64,000 nt of DNA from an uncultured Colwellia sp. (GTDB lineage: Bacteria; Pseudomonadota; Gammaproteobacteria; Enterobacterales; Alteromonadaceae). Below are positions 8,682 to 17,780 of the stretch, piece by piece. Position 1 is the stretch's first letter, and the number at the start of each line of letters is the position of its first letter. Location of the stretch: NCBI GenBank assembly GCA_913061475.1, contig CAJXUN010000016.1:1-64000 (forward strand). The letters run 5' to 3'. The position numbers were made by a program, and so were the translations under genes. Under the pieces are notes generated by a model. It saw nothing but the letters and a program-made list of their open reading frames with translations, had not been told where the DNA came from and did not search any database.

Positions 8682-9542
8682 ATGAAAAATATAATATTGG
8701 GTACGGTATTTTGTTTAATCGCCTTTATACCTTCTTCATATGGTAATGATAAAGTAACAAAAAATCAGTCAAGCTCCTCACTGGCTTATTGCCAACTTGA
8801 CGAATGTAAAAGCTATTTTAAAATGTATAGAAAGGCTGCCAAAAGAGGCCATGCAGGCGCCATGGCGATCTTAGGGCAATTTTATTATAACGGCTACGGA
8901 ACAGAGCCTAATGAAGACCAAGCCATTCGGTTCCTCAAGCGTGCAGCCAGATATGCAGACACAAATGCGCAATATAAATTAGGTTTAATTTACCTAACCA
9001 GTAAAAAAAATTATGACCTTGACGATGCCATTAAATATTTAGAAAAAGCCGCTAATAAAGATGATGAAAATGCCAATCTTTTACTTGGCACCATTTATTA
9101 CAATAACCAATTTACACCACAAAACTTTGCATTAGCTGATAAGTTCTTGAGTAAATCATATCAGCAGCGTCATCCTAAAATGCCAGTAGTCATTACGAAT
9201 ATTAGAGCGAAAGTGTCCTTAGATAACAGTAATTTTCCTCTACTACTTAAAGAGTTAAACAAAACCCCACTTATAGTATCTAACGACGGTGCTGTTGAAT
9301 GGCCTGAGGAAGAAATGGAAGTATTAACCATTACCTCACCTCCTTTAACTAAAATCCTAGCCGAGAATTTAGTCGCTTATCGCAAGACTGTTACCAACAC
9401 CGGTTCAAGAATCCCTGGTAAATCTTGTGGTGAGATCATAGGTTGTAATCAGTCTTTGGGTGGAGATTTAAGTGGTTTCTCTCCGGGGATGTTGAACATG
9501 GTTGATGCAACTGGCTCTGGAGGTCTTAGCGCAAGCCAATAA
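8682..9542 (+). CDS. Secreted Sel1-repeat protein, first of three tandem paralogues
   Basis: A 286-residue exported protein with a signal peptide of about 21 residues (cleavage near SSYG-ND). Three to four Sel1/TPR-like repeats span about residues 45-165 (for example AGAMAILGQFYYNGYGTEPN and NAQYKLGLIYL). A C-terminal extension unique to this cluster follows, with a WPEEEMEVLTITSP segment (207-220) and a GSRIPGKSC motif (241-249). Cysteines pair off near each end: C37/C42 and C249/C255. Sel1 proteins usually act as scaffolds or partner-binding adaptors. Here the target is unknown. The C-terminal Gly/Ser-rich tail is longer than in the third paralogue. Confidence 0.8.
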   Translation: MKNIILGTVFCLIAFIPSSYGNDKVTKNQSSSSLAYCQLDECKSYFKMYRKAAKRGHAGAMAILGQFYYNGYGTEPNEDQAIRFLKRAARYADTNAQYKLGLIYLTSKKNYDLDDAIKYLEKAANKDDENANLLLGTIYYNNQFTPQNFALADKFLSKSYQQRHPKMPVVITNIRAKVSLDNSNFPLLLKELNKTPLIVSNDGAVEWPEEEMEVLTITSPPLTKILAENLVAYRKTVTNTGSRIPGKSCGEIIGCNQSLGGDLSGFSPGMLNMVDATGSGGLSASQ

Positions 9543-9632
9543 CAGCTAACCATAAAATCAGCTAAGCATTTATGTTTAGCTATTTATAGAATTACCTGAA
9601 TGCTAACAAAGCAGCCAAATGGAATTAATATC

Positions 9633-10463
9633 ATGAAAATCAAAAGAATAGGTTTAACACTTTGTTTAATTGGCTGTTCTTTTTTCTCTTATAGTAATGA
9701 AGTATTAGTTAAAAGTCAGTCAAGTTCTACCATGGAATATTGTCAACGTGATGAATGTAAACTCTATTTTAATGAATTTAAAAAAGCGGCGAAAAAAGGC
9801 CATGCAGGAGCTATGGCAACGTTAGGTCAATTTTATTATACCGGTTATGGCACAGAGCCAGACGAGTTGAAGGCGATAACTTATCTCAAAAAAGCATCTA
9901 GATATGCTAACGCTGCTGCGCAGTATAAATTAGGCTTAATCTATTTGATCAGTAAAAAACATTTTGATCTTGATGCCGCTGTTAAGTATTTAAATAAAGC
10001 GGCTAAAAAAAACTATAAGGATGCCAACCTTCTACTCGGTACTATTTATTACAATAATCAATACACCCCACAAAATTTTGCTTTAGCTGATAAGTATCTG
10101 AGTAAATCATACCAACAAAGACACCAAAAAATTCCCACTGTAATACGGAATATTAAAGCTAGCGTCTCACTAGATGAAAGTAATTTTCCATTGCTATTTC
10201 AAAAATTAATTGAAACGCCATTAGTAGTTGGTAGTAATGGCGTTAGTCAATGGCCAGAAGATGAAATGGAAATGATAACAATTACCTCGCCACCTTTAAC
10301 ACAACTGTTAAATGCAGATTTGATATCCTTTCGCAGAGCAATCACCACAACAGGATCTAGAATTCCGGGCCTATCCTGCAGTCAGACGATAGGCTGTATT
10401 CAGACATCCTTGGGAGCGATGTTCAGTGGTGACTTTCCTCCTAGTTTTATGAAAATAAACTAA
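9633..10463 (+). CDS. Secreted Sel1-repeat protein, second paralogue
   Basis: A close duplicate of the preceding gene: the same signal peptide layout, CQRDEC cysteine pair, Sel1 repeats (AGAMATLGQFYYTGYGTEPD, NAAAQYKLGLIYL, DANLLLGTIYYNN) and C-terminal WPEDEMEMITITSPP and GSRIPGLSC motifs. ATG 9633 is chosen rather than 9600 because the preceding CAAATGGAATTAATAT leader matches the one directly before the first paralogue. The strong similarity, including the leader, indicates tandem duplication. Function unknown, probably secreted or periplasmic. Confidence 0.8.
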   Translation: MKIKRIGLTLCLIGCSFFSYSNEVLVKSQSSSTMEYCQRDECKLYFNEFKKAAKKGHAGAMATLGQFYYTGYGTEPDELKAITYLKKASRYANAAAQYKLGLIYLISKKHFDLDAAVKYLNKAAKKNYKDANLLLGTIYYNNQYTPQNFALADKYLSKSYQQRHQKIPTVIRNIKASVSLDESNFPLLFQKLIETPLVVGSNGVSQWPEDEMEMITITSPPLTQLLNADLISFRRAITTTGSRIPGLSCSQTIGCIQTSLGAMFSGDFPPSFMKIN

Positions 10464-10815
10464 ATACCGTAATATCAACTGTTTAGCAATTGAAAACGAG
10501 GTAATGCAAAAAGTTACGTATTTTATCCTTAGCTTTTTGCAATTTAGGTATTGAACTATTTTGGCATTCAATGTGTGTTAAATGATATAGTTTAAATATT
10601 ATATTAATGACTTATAGAATAAAGTTAGATAGCTTAACCTTTTCAAATTTCGTAAGATTCACCTGTTCTGTAAAGGTTTAATTGATAGTAAAAGACATAT
10701 ATCCTCTGTCATTGAAAACACATGGTTTTTAACATGATTAAAGACGCTGTTTGGATGATTAGGAGTATACATAGTGAGTACGTAAAATATGACCATATCT
10801 AAAGGTAAATAATTA
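10464..10815. other. 352-bp intergenic region inside the Sel1 cluster
   Basis: Very AT-rich spacer between paralogues 2 and 3. GCAAAAAG at 10506-10513 can pair with CTTTTTGC at 10533-10540, a weak hairpin that could end the first two genes. No ORF is supported. A separate promoter for the third paralogue is likely but no clear consensus was seen. Confidence 0.4.
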
Positions 10816-11595
10816 ATGAATAAAACAATTCAATTATTATTTTTAACCATCGCGCTCTCTATTATGAATAGCCCTACTGCGGCTATGCAACTTACTGAGT
10901 GTGACACTGCCCAATGTGTAGATTATTTTAATAAATTTAAAGCGGGTGCTCATCGAGGCCATATTAGTGCATTAACCACCATGGGTGAGTTTTATTATCA
11001 TGGTTTTGGCACCAATATGGATAAAGACAAAGGGTTTTTGCACCTTAGAAAAGCTGCACGACATGGTAATGTCAGAGCCTTATATAAAACAGGCTTGATT
11101 TACTTAAGCGATGAAAAATACAAAAACTTAAAAAAAGGTACCATCAACTTAGAAAAATCTGCTCGAAAAGAATTCCTCAACTCTACATTCTTACTAGGGG
11201 TAGTGTACTTAAATAAGAGCTTTGGTTTATACAACCAAGAAAAAGCAGACAAATACTTAGCGAAAGCATACCAAGCTCGGCATCCTGACCTTCCAAGCGT
11301 TATTACTATGATTGAAGAGAAAGAAGAAATAACCTCGGATAACTTTCCGCTATTGCTGCAAGCAATGGCAAAAAAACCTCTTTTAGTAAATGCAAAGCAA
11401 GAACGTGTATGGCCAGAAAATGATATGGAAGTTATCGTCATAAACTCCCCTTCTATCCAAACTATTTTAAATGAGCAAATAATCGCTATTCGTCGGCCAA
11501 TAATATCATTAGGCTCGCGTATTCCAAGTTATTCATGCAATGGCTGTTATAGCACTTGGGGTGTTGATGGCTTAAAAGACTTTACCTTCCTTTAG
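10816..11595 (+). CDS. Secreted Sel1-repeat protein, third, diverged paralogue
   Basis: A 259-residue protein with a signal peptide (about 1-23, cleavage after TAAMQ or nearby), the N-terminal cysteine pair in ECDTAQC, Sel1 repeats (ISALTTMGEFYYHGFGTNMD, NVRALYKTGLIYL, NSTFLLGVVYL) and the same C-terminal signature (WPENDMEVIVINSP, GSRIPSYSC-NGC). It has diverged more than the first two copies and is preceded by 350 bp of its own spacer. Its 3' end overlaps the 3' end of the convergent winged-helix regulator gene by 14 bp. Function unknown. Confidence 0.78.
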   Translation: MNKTIQLLFLTIALSIMNSPTAAMQLTECDTAQCVDYFNKFKAGAHRGHISALTTMGEFYYHGFGTNMDKDKGFLHLRKAARHGNVRALYKTGLIYLSDEKYKNLKKGTINLEKSARKEFLNSTFLLGVVYLNKSFGLYNQEKADKYLAKAYQARHPDLPSVITMIEEKEEITSDNFPLLLQAMAKKPLLVNAKQERVWPENDMEVIVINSPSIQTILNEQIIAIRRPIISLGSRIPSYSCNGCYSTWGVDGLKDFTFL

Positions 11596-13606
11596 GCAGT
11601 CGTTTTTTAGATATTTTTACAATTCTATTCGCTCGTGGCGCATCCTGAATATTTATACAAGAGTTCGTGCTCCATACCTCTGGTTCACTGCATTGAGTAT
11701 TTTCAAACGACTGCAGTGTTTGCTGTTGCAAATGATATTTAATCATCTGACTTTCATTTAGCAAGTAAAGTTCACCATTTTTTATATACCATTGTTCTGA
11801 TGTTAAACTCTCAAGCGGCGTTGCAAAAAAATGATTTTTTTCATTCATGCTGACGCGCCAAATACCGGGCTGAAAGTACTTTATATAATAAAAATACCCC
11901 GCGTCTTGCACCAGTTTATAACCGTCTTTAATATAAAGCTGCTCCACTTGTGTTAACAGATCATATTGATAGATATCAGTGCCATCAGGTCGAATTTTCG
12001 TATAAAAAAGCAAACCTTCATATATCACTGGATCTTGGGCATTCGGGATAGATGTTAATACTTTATATTGGCCATTGTGCTCTTTATTGAGTACTAAAAC
12101 GCCAAATTGTGTTGTCATGGCAATACGATTTAATAAGCCATCAACGTCATACGAGCTAATATTATAAGAGCGATCTAAAACGGTAAGTTGCTTGGCTTCT
12201 CCACTATCAATACTGGCTAGCCAAAGTTGGTTTTTTCCTGACTGGTTAGAAACAAATAAAAACTTTTTATTATTAACTTGTTTTGGCAAAGTCATATTTG
12301 CACCGTTGAAGTGACTAATGTCTTTAACTTTGTTGGTAAGGAAATTAACCAGTGTTAGGTTAGTTGAAGCATATAAGCCTTCCAATAGGAAAATATTATT
12401 TTCATGTGCCAGCGGGCTATAGACTTTGGAGGTAAAAATAGCATTTAACGACTCAACTTGGTTGCTATTGATATAACTAACACTGACACCACCATATTCA
12501 TTAATGTAAGTTATTTTTTCATTGGTTAGCGCTACCGTGTAGAGAATGTTTTTTATTTCTTTACGCCAAATTTCATTTTTAAAATCATCTATATCATAGA
12601 GTTTAATCGTCGTGCTAAACCAATTGGCGGTGCTCAAAGTCACCAAATATTTTCTATCTGGGCTAGTTTGAATAAAGTAAATTTCGCTATCATCATTTTC
12701 ATTGAGTTCAATAACGCTTTTTTTACCTGAAGCAATATCTAACAAGTGTATTAATGATCTGCCATTAAGTGGCGATGCTTCAGCAAGTAAGACTGAACTG
12801 TTGGTTAGCACCGCTATGGTTTGGCTTGCACTATTTCTATTACATGTTGTAATGTTACTTACTTGAGATAATTGTTCCGTTGGTAGTAAGGATATTTTTT
12901 TTATCGAGCATTCATTTGCTGATTTATGCTGAAATACCAACGTGTTGTCATCAAGCCAAATGGGATGAAAAGTATTTACATCGTCAATTTTGTGATCAAT
13001 AACGCTATTGGTACGTAAATTTTTCACTCTTAAAAACCAATATTCTTGGCCCAAAGTTCTTGCCGAATATGCCAAATGGCTGCCACTTTGATTAATACTT
13101 AAATCTTGTTTTTGGGTATCAGGGTCGACAATAATTTCTGTTTGGTAAATAAATTGCTCATTCGGGCCGCTGTCAGACAAGAAATACCAAATCACCGATA
13201 ATAGAGCTAATAAGCTAACGGCAAAAAATAGCGGTAATATCGGGATGCTACGTTTGATTTTTTCACCGACTATTTGCGTGTCAGTAACAGGGGAGTTTAG
13301 GCCAATATAGAGATAACCTTGACGGTTAAGAGTTTTAATAAATGTCGGACTTTTAGACGAATCACCTAACTTTTTACGCAAAATAGACATTACGCGAGCA
13401 AGGGAGTGATCCATAACGACGCGCGACGGCCAAAGGGCCAGCAATTCGTCTTTAGTTACGACGACGTCTTTATGCTCAACGAGGTATTTTAATACTTGAA
13501 ATTCTAGGTTATCAAGCGGAACTAGTTTTTGAACATTATTGTCAATAATTAAAGCAGTACTCACGCAATCTAAGACTATATTTTTTGACAGTCTAATTTT
13601 ATCCAT
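11582..13606 (-). CDS. Membrane-anchored winged-helix regulator with periplasmic propeller (CadC/ToxR-like)
   Basis: One-component transmembrane transcription factor. The N-terminal OmpR-type winged helix is at residues 1-105 (LDNLEFQVLKYLVEH, a VVTKDELLALWP turn, and the recognition helix DHSLARVMSILRKKLGD), followed by a single transmembrane helix at about 121-143 and a 530-residue periplasmic part rich in WD40/TolB-like beta strands (for example HPIWLDDNTLVF, ISPDRKYLVTL-like and KFLFVSNQSGKNQLW). Such proteins sense periplasmic signals and bind DNA directly from the membrane. It is convergent with three secreted Sel1 paralogues and is a candidate regulator of them. The target genes are not shown by the sequence. 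Confidence 0.85.
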   Translation of the reverse strand: MDKIRLSKNIVLDCVSTALIIDNNVQKLVPLDNLEFQVLKYLVEHKDVVVTKDELLALWPSRVVMDHSLARVMSILRKKLGDSSKSPTFIKTLNRQGYLYIGLNSPVTDTQIVGEKIKRSIPILPLFFAVSLLALLSVIWYFLSDSGPNEQFIYQTEIIVDPDTQKQDLSINQSGSHLAYSARTLGQEYWFLRVKNLRTNSVIDHKIDDVNTFHPIWLDDNTLVFQHKSANECSIKKISLLPTEQLSQVSNITTCNRNSASQTIAVLTNSSVLLAEASPLNGRSLIHLLDIASGKKSVIELNENDDSEIYFIQTSPDRKYLVTLSTANWFSTTIKLYDIDDFKNEIWRKEIKNILYTVALTNEKITYINEYGGVSVSYINSNQVESLNAIFTSKVYSPLAHENNIFLLEGLYASTNLTLVNFLTNKVKDISHFNGANMTLPKQVNNKKFLFVSNQSGKNQLWLASIDSGEAKQLTVLDRSYNISSYDVDGLLNRIAMTTQFGVLVLNKEHNGQYKVLTSIPNAQDPVIYEGLLFYTKIRPDGTDIYQYDLLTQVEQLYIKDGYKLVQDAGYFYYIKYFQPGIWRVSMNEKNHFFATPLESLTSEQWYIKNGELYLLNESQMIKYHLQQQTLQSFENTQCSEPEVWSTNSCINIQDAPRANRIVKISKKRLPKGR

Positions 13607-13819
13607 AATTCACCAGACAGCCACTCCTTATAGTAGTAATAAATTACTGTTTTCATAATATTACCGTAATTTTTTTAATAATACTAAAGGTATATCAATG
13701 AGAAGTTCGTCTGCTGTAATGTTAGATAAAAATGATGAGAAAACAGAAACTAAAGCAAGCCTGCTATAGTCACTTACTCGCTATTAATAGCCTTACTTAT
13801 GTAACACTGAAAATAGTAG

Positions 13820-14632
13820 CTAGTGGCTAGCAAGTATGCCGTCATCTATCCATGACAATAAATAATTCAGCGCAAGTTGGCTAATGTCTTCGTTAGGGCT
13901 TTGGGATAACAGGTTATCACACAGACTTGCAAAGTCATGACCGTTAAGCATCATAGTCATCAAGTGGTGTTCTTGCTGTGATAGTGATCTGAACTGGGTT
14001 AAACGGTCGTTGTTTCGCCATAGCAACCAAATATTAGCCGCTTGCTTTGCCGGCTCGGGTGCTTGTTCTTGCTTTAATGCTTGCCACGTTTCGACGCTAT
14101 TAAAGTTAAACATAGCTATTTGTACGCTAGGGTGAAAACGAAAAACTAAACTAGGCCAATGTTTATGTGGCATTTCCAGCAAGTGCTCACGGGTAAAATG
14201 ATTCGCGTCTTTCGCGTCAAATGCCACCATTAACAAACGCTCAAAATGAGCTAACTCACTAATCAATGGATAATCTTTAAATGGTATTTGGTTAGCAAGA
14301 AACGTTGGTAGCGAGTCAGCAAAATTTCTTAACGAGGTATTGTTCGATGGGTAAGCTTTAATATAGCCACTAACCATTTGATCAAATAAATCATCGCCTA
14401 AATACATGCCTAATATTTGGTGATCATTATCAATAGTTTCTTTAAAGCGCATTTGATAAGCATTTTTGTATATATGTAAACGAGCTTCACGACTAATGCC
14501 ACCATGCTCAACAACATGTTGTGCAACTGCCGATTTATCATCAGTTAAATAATTCATCATCTGCTGCTGCAGAGAATGCAGTGAAAGTTTACTCACGCTA
14601 TATTTGCTCTTATTCTTTTCATCATTTTTCAC
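13820..14632 (-). CDS. HvfC/BufC-family RiPP maturation partner (DUF2063)
   Basis: A 270-residue cytoplasmic protein with an N-terminal DUF2063 domain (about 15-110, including EARLHIYKNAYQMRFKETI and YIKAYPSNNTSLRNFAD) and a second helical domain after residue 120. Although often labelled a DNA-binding domain, in Hvf and bufferin operons this protein is the partner of the DUF692 enzyme and probably recognises the precursor leader peptide. It starts 10 nt after the stop of the DUF692 gene and is the last gene of a four-gene operon. Confidence 0.85.
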   Translation of the reverse strand: MKNDEKNKSKYSVSKLSLHSLQQQMMNYLTDDKSAVAQHVVEHGGISREARLHIYKNAYQMRFKETIDNDHQILGMYLGDDLFDQMVSGYIKAYPSNNTSLRNFADSLPTFLANQIPFKDYPLISELAHFERLLMVAFDAKDANHFTREHLLEMPHKHWPSLVFRFHPSVQIAMFNFNSVETWQALKQEQAPEPAKQAANIWLLWRNNDRLTQFRSLSQQEHHLMTMMLNGHDFASLCDNLLSQSPNEDISQLALNYLLSWIDDGILASH

Positions 14633-14642
14633 TGGTTTCCGA

Positions 14643-15539
14643 TTAGCCTAACGAGCCTAAGGTTTTCGTAGCAATATTGCGCGCAGTGTCTACTTCTGCT
14701 AATAGTTCCACTAGCGGTGGAATATTATCATCTCGTTCGATCATAGTACTTATCCATCCAAAACGCTGTAGTGCCTTTTCGTAGAGCTGCCAAACGGGAT
14801 CTGCCACAGGATGATCATGGGTGTCGATAACATAGTCGCCATAATCACTGTGTCCGGCTAAATGAAATTGTTTAACTTTATCTTTTGCTATGCCGTTAAG
14901 ATAATCTTGTGGATTAAAATCATGATTACGAGCACTGACATAAATATTATTAATATCTAGTAATATTTCACACCCAGAACGACGCGCTACTTCATTAAAG
15001 AATTGCCATTCGGTCATTGTTGAATTTTTATAGCTTAAATAACTTGAAACATTTTCCAGTAATATCGGCCGTCCTAGAAATTCTTGTACTTGCTCAACCC
15101 GCTGACAAACATGGTTTAATGCTTCATCATTGTAAGGTAGAGGTAATAAGTCGTGACTGTTTTTTTCATGCGCCCCGGTCCAACATAAATGATCTGAAAT
15201 CCATTCAGGCTGTAATTCATTCGTTAGTACTTTTAACTTACGTAAATAGTCAAAGTTTAACGGGTCAGTTGAGCCTATAGATAAAGACACGCCGTGCATC
15301 ACCATAGGGTAAAGCTCACGAATACTGTGTAAATAGTGTTTAGGTTTACCGCCATCGACCATAAAATTTTCTGAGACAACTTCAAACCAATCAATATTGA
15401 TTTTATCATTGAGAACATCTTGAAAGTGCTCAGTTCTAAGGCCAAGGCCAAAACCAAGGAAATGTTCAGGTACTGGGACATTAGACAAGGAGAGCGAGCG
15501 CTCTCCTGTCATATTGTCAATAGGTTGATTATTCGCCAA
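14643..15539 (-). CDS. MNIO (DUF692) bufferin/HvfB-type maturase
   Basis: Multinuclear non-heme iron-dependent oxidase with a TIM barrel that modifies cysteines of a RiPP precursor. Conserved features are the [11 protein letters not shown] start, [39 protein letters not shown] and the histidine-rich [20 protein letters not shown], which supply the His, Asp, Glu and Asn iron ligands. The start is uncertain. TTG 15539 has GGAGGT 4 nt upstream and overlaps the precursor stop by 11 nt. ATG 15512 is the alternative and has a weak site. The long open frame to 15668 is an out-of-frame reading of the precursor repeats. It acts with the downstream HvfC-like protein. Confidence 0.88.
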   Translation of the reverse strand: MANNQPIDNMTGERSLSLSNVPVPEHFLGFGLGLRTEHFQDVLNDKINIDWFEVVSENFMVDGGKPKHYLHSIRELYPMVMHGVSLSIGSTDPLNFDYLRKLKVLTNELQPEWISDHLCWTGAHEKNSHDLLPLPYNDEALNHVCQRVEQVQEFLGRPILLENVSSYLSYKNSTMTEWQFFNEVARRSGCEILLDINNIYVSARNHDFNPQDYLNGIAKDKVKQFHLAGHSDYGDYVIDTHDHPVADPVWQLYEKALQRFGWISTMIERDDNIPPLVELLAEVDTARNIATKTLGSLG

Positions 15540-15999
15540 CCGTACCTCCAACATCGTCACATGCTTGCGCAGCAAGCGCGACAAAACCATGACCTTTACA
15601 TGACGCTTGACCTTTACAGGCATTTTCAGCCGTTTTACAGTCATTGTGTCCTTTACAAACATTGACACCGTAACAGTGCGTTAGCTCAGCAGTATTGACC
15701 TCACCACGCCAATCATCTTTAACCGTGCCGCCAATATCGCCACAGGTTTTTGTCGACATAGCGACAAAGCCGTGGCCTTTACATGACGCTTGACCTTTAC
15801 AGGCATTTTCAGCTGTTTTACAGTCGTTATGACCATTACATTTATTAACACCGTAACAATGAGCCATTTCAGCCGTATTACCGCTTGCTTTAGCTGTTTT
15901 ACTTGTTGGTTCAGCCGATACCGCTGCACACCCCATTAAACCTGCAACGGCTAATGCTACTGCTGCACCTTGAAATTTAGTTTTTGTATTTTGACTCAT
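15529..15999 (-). CDS. Bufferin/HvfA-type precursor with two six-cysteine modules
   Basis: A 156-residue exported RiPP-like precursor. A signal peptide of about 29 residues ends VSA-EP (an internal GLMGC is a possible lipobox). Two modules, residues 43-93 and 104-154, share 40 of 51 residues. Each holds six cysteines (C48, 54, 60, 67, 73, 86 and C109, 115, 121, 128, 134, 147) in a C-x5-C-x5-C-x6-C-x5-C-x12-C spacing with [14 protein letters not shown] at the centre, close to the BufA2 family of copper-binding bufferins. In that family a DUF692 enzyme converts cysteines to thiooxazoles that sequester copper in the periplasm. Ribosome site CGGAGAA lies 7 nt before ATG. Confidence 0.85.
   Translation of the reverse strand: MSQNTKTKFQGAAVALAVAGLMGCAAVSAEPTSKTAKASGNTAEMAHCYGVNKCNGHNDCKTAENACKGQASCKGHGFVAMSTKTCGDIGGTVKDDWRGEVNTAELTHCYGVNVCKGHNDCKTAENACKGQASCKGHGFVALAAQACDDVGGTVGE
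15538..15873 (-). repeat. Tandem intragenic duplication in the bufferin-like precursor
   Basis: Two 153-bp copies, at 15721-15873 and 15538-15690, repeat with a 183-bp period and keep frame. Long blocks are identical at DNA level, for example around the ACATGACGCTTGACCTTTAC stretch, pointing to a recent duplication or homogenisation of the metal-binding core. Confidence 0.9.
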
Positions 16000-16044
16000 T
16001 ATATTCTCCGGGTTTTCTGTTGTATTGTAATCTTCAAGTGTTGT

Positions 16045-16647
16045 TTATGCATTTGGCAACATTTTTCGTTTAAACCAGTAGTCAAGACTGACGTAGCGAC
16101 CACCACCGATAAAAAATAAGGCCAATAACATAATAAAATAGGTTGCGGCAAACTCTATACCGTTGTTTAAAATAGTAATATTACCGCTGCTAGTTAACCA
16201 TTCGTAATTACCATGCTCTTTTAAAAGCGAAACGATAATTTCTTTCTTCTCAACTGCCGCTTCAACTCGCTCATTAGAGAATGGTGCATTAGCATCGGCA
16301 ATCGCTTGCCAACCATATTGTCCGTGCACTGATGTCATTGCTATGATCATCGTGAACATCATAGGAACCGCCATTAAACGTACGCCTAAGCCTAGCAATA
16401 AAGCGATGGCACCAATAACCTCTGCCCCAATGGCTAATATGGCAAGAATGAATGGAAAAGGTAAACCTAGTCCCCAATCATCATTACCAAACCACTGAAC
16501 AATATTGTCAAAACCTTCTATTTTATGTGTTCCCGCCATCCAAAAAATCGGTACTAAGTACAAACGCATTAATAACGGTGCAAGAAAGTCTAATTTTTTG
16601 CTCGAGTTTAATAAGCCGTAACCTCTTTCCAATATTGTTTTCACCAT
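16045..16647 (-). CDS. DoxX-family membrane protein of the bufferin/Hvf operon (HvfX-like)
   Basis: A 200-residue inner-membrane protein with four helices (about residues 21-38, 66-88, 90-108 and 158-178) and the DoxX pattern LYLVPIFWMAGTHKIEGF followed by GAEVIGAIALLLGLGVRL. DoxX proteins accompany Hvf and bufferin clusters (HvfX/BufD type), where they are thought to help maturation or copper handling. An insert between helices 3 and 4 (residues 110-155) is longer than in minimal DoxX proteins. First gene of the minus-strand operon, 45 nt before the precursor, with AGGAA 6 nt before ATG. Confidence 0.85.
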   Translation of the reverse strand: MVKTILERGYGLLNSSKKLDFLAPLLMRLYLVPIFWMAGTHKIEGFDNIVQWFGNDDWGLGLPFPFILAILAIGAEVIGAIALLLGLGVRLMAVPMMFTMIIAMTSVHGQYGWQAIADANAPFSNERVEAAVEKKEIIVSLLKEHGNYEWLTSSGNITILNNGIEFAATYFIMLLALFFIGGGRYVSLDYWFKRKMLPNA

Positions 16648-17192
16648 TTTTTATTCCTATTTACTTGAGCTTCTTAAAGTTTAACTTTAGTCCAGATTAT
16701 CCATCGACCAAATAATTAATTTATTCGAGCGTATGCATAACTGCACAATATGACCTAAGAAGTTACTGCGCTATTTCATTTTTTTTACCGACCATGTTAT
16801 TAAAATCGAAATAAACTTATTTTTGAAATTTAAATAAAACTCATCGGTTCTACGACAAAAAAACAACAGAGCCAATAGCACAACAAAACTTCGTAAATCA
16901 ATGAAATTAAATGACAAAAAGTCAATTACTTCATTGTACTAATTAAAGGAAAATTCCAAGAAGAGGTTTTTAAAGGACAAATTTAAAGCGAGTTTGGCTT
17001 TACTATTCAGATAAAAATAAATTTATTTTTTTACCCTAAATCAGTTAAAAGTAAATAAATAATCCATATGGAGAGAAGATTTTTAAAGTTTAGCGATGAG
17101 CCAAATAGCAGTATAAACAAGCATACTGTTGGTCAGCTCACCACTAAATAGCGTGTCAAAAGGTTAAAATTTCAAAGGTTTTAGTTCGAATA
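16648..17192. other. 545-bp AT-rich gap upstream of the bufferin-like operon
   Basis: Contains the promoter of the DoxX-precursor-MNIO-DUF2063 operon. I found no convincing Fur, CueR or ECF-type consensus, no ORF with a ribosome site and no repeat. Base composition is more AT-rich than the genes around it. Confidence 0.5.
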
Positions 17193-17549
17193 TTATAAGC
17201 TTTCTACTCCTGCTAATGCTTGGGTAAATTCAGCTAATTCTAATTCGAAGCACTCATCATTTTCTTGCCAATCAAGACCGATAATAACACCGTCTTCTAG
17301 TAGGTCTTCAACCCAATATTCCATCCATTCAGCAACAGGAATAGCGACAGGAAAATAACTAGCCCACTCTTCAACACAGTGACTTTGAGCTAACGCTTGC
17401 GTTGACCAAAGAGGCATCACTTCAGTATTTTCAAAATTGATTGAATCAAGTACTACCCAATCTTCGCTTTCTTTATCTTGCAATGCCCAAATGTTCTGGC
17501 TGTCTTTAACTTGTGCTAAAAAAGACGTTAGTATTTCGTTAGTGCTCAT
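17193..17549 (-). CDS. DUF2750 domain protein
   Basis: A 118-residue acidic cytoplasmic protein recognisable as DUF2750 from its WALQDKESEDWVVLDS start, the PLWSTQALAQSHC-EEWASY middle and the VEDLLEDGVIIGLDW end. The family is widespread in gammaproteobacteria and its function is unknown. It is a single-gene unit flanked by long AT-rich gaps. Confidence 0.85.
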   Translation of the reverse strand: MSTNEILTSFLAQVKDSQNIWALQDKESEDWVVLDSINFENTEVMPLWSTQALAQSHCVEEWASYFPVAIPVAEWMEYWVEDLLEDGVIIGLDWQENDECFELELAEFTQALAGVESL

Positions 17550-17780
17550 ATTTCTATTACCTTGATTACATTTTTTACATTATACCAAGTGAATTAAATC
17601 TAAAGATATTAATTTTTTGTTGCGAATAAATGCGCCTGATTTATCGTAGAGATGCATGTAAAAATATCAAAAAAACATTTACCCACTACAACTCAAGCAT
17701 AATAAATATAAAGCTTATACCCATTAAATTAATCATCTGTTAAGCTGCTATTACTCATAACATAAGTGACCGAATAATCA

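Noticed and set aside
15540-15668. N-terminal extension of the DUF692 enzyme reading through the precursor gene
   Set aside because: It is an out-of-frame reading of the cysteine repeats. The family starts shortly before GFGLGLR.
15681-15929. Second basic open frame inside the Cys-rich precursor
   Set aside because: It is a frame-shifted shadow of the same repeats with no ribosome site.
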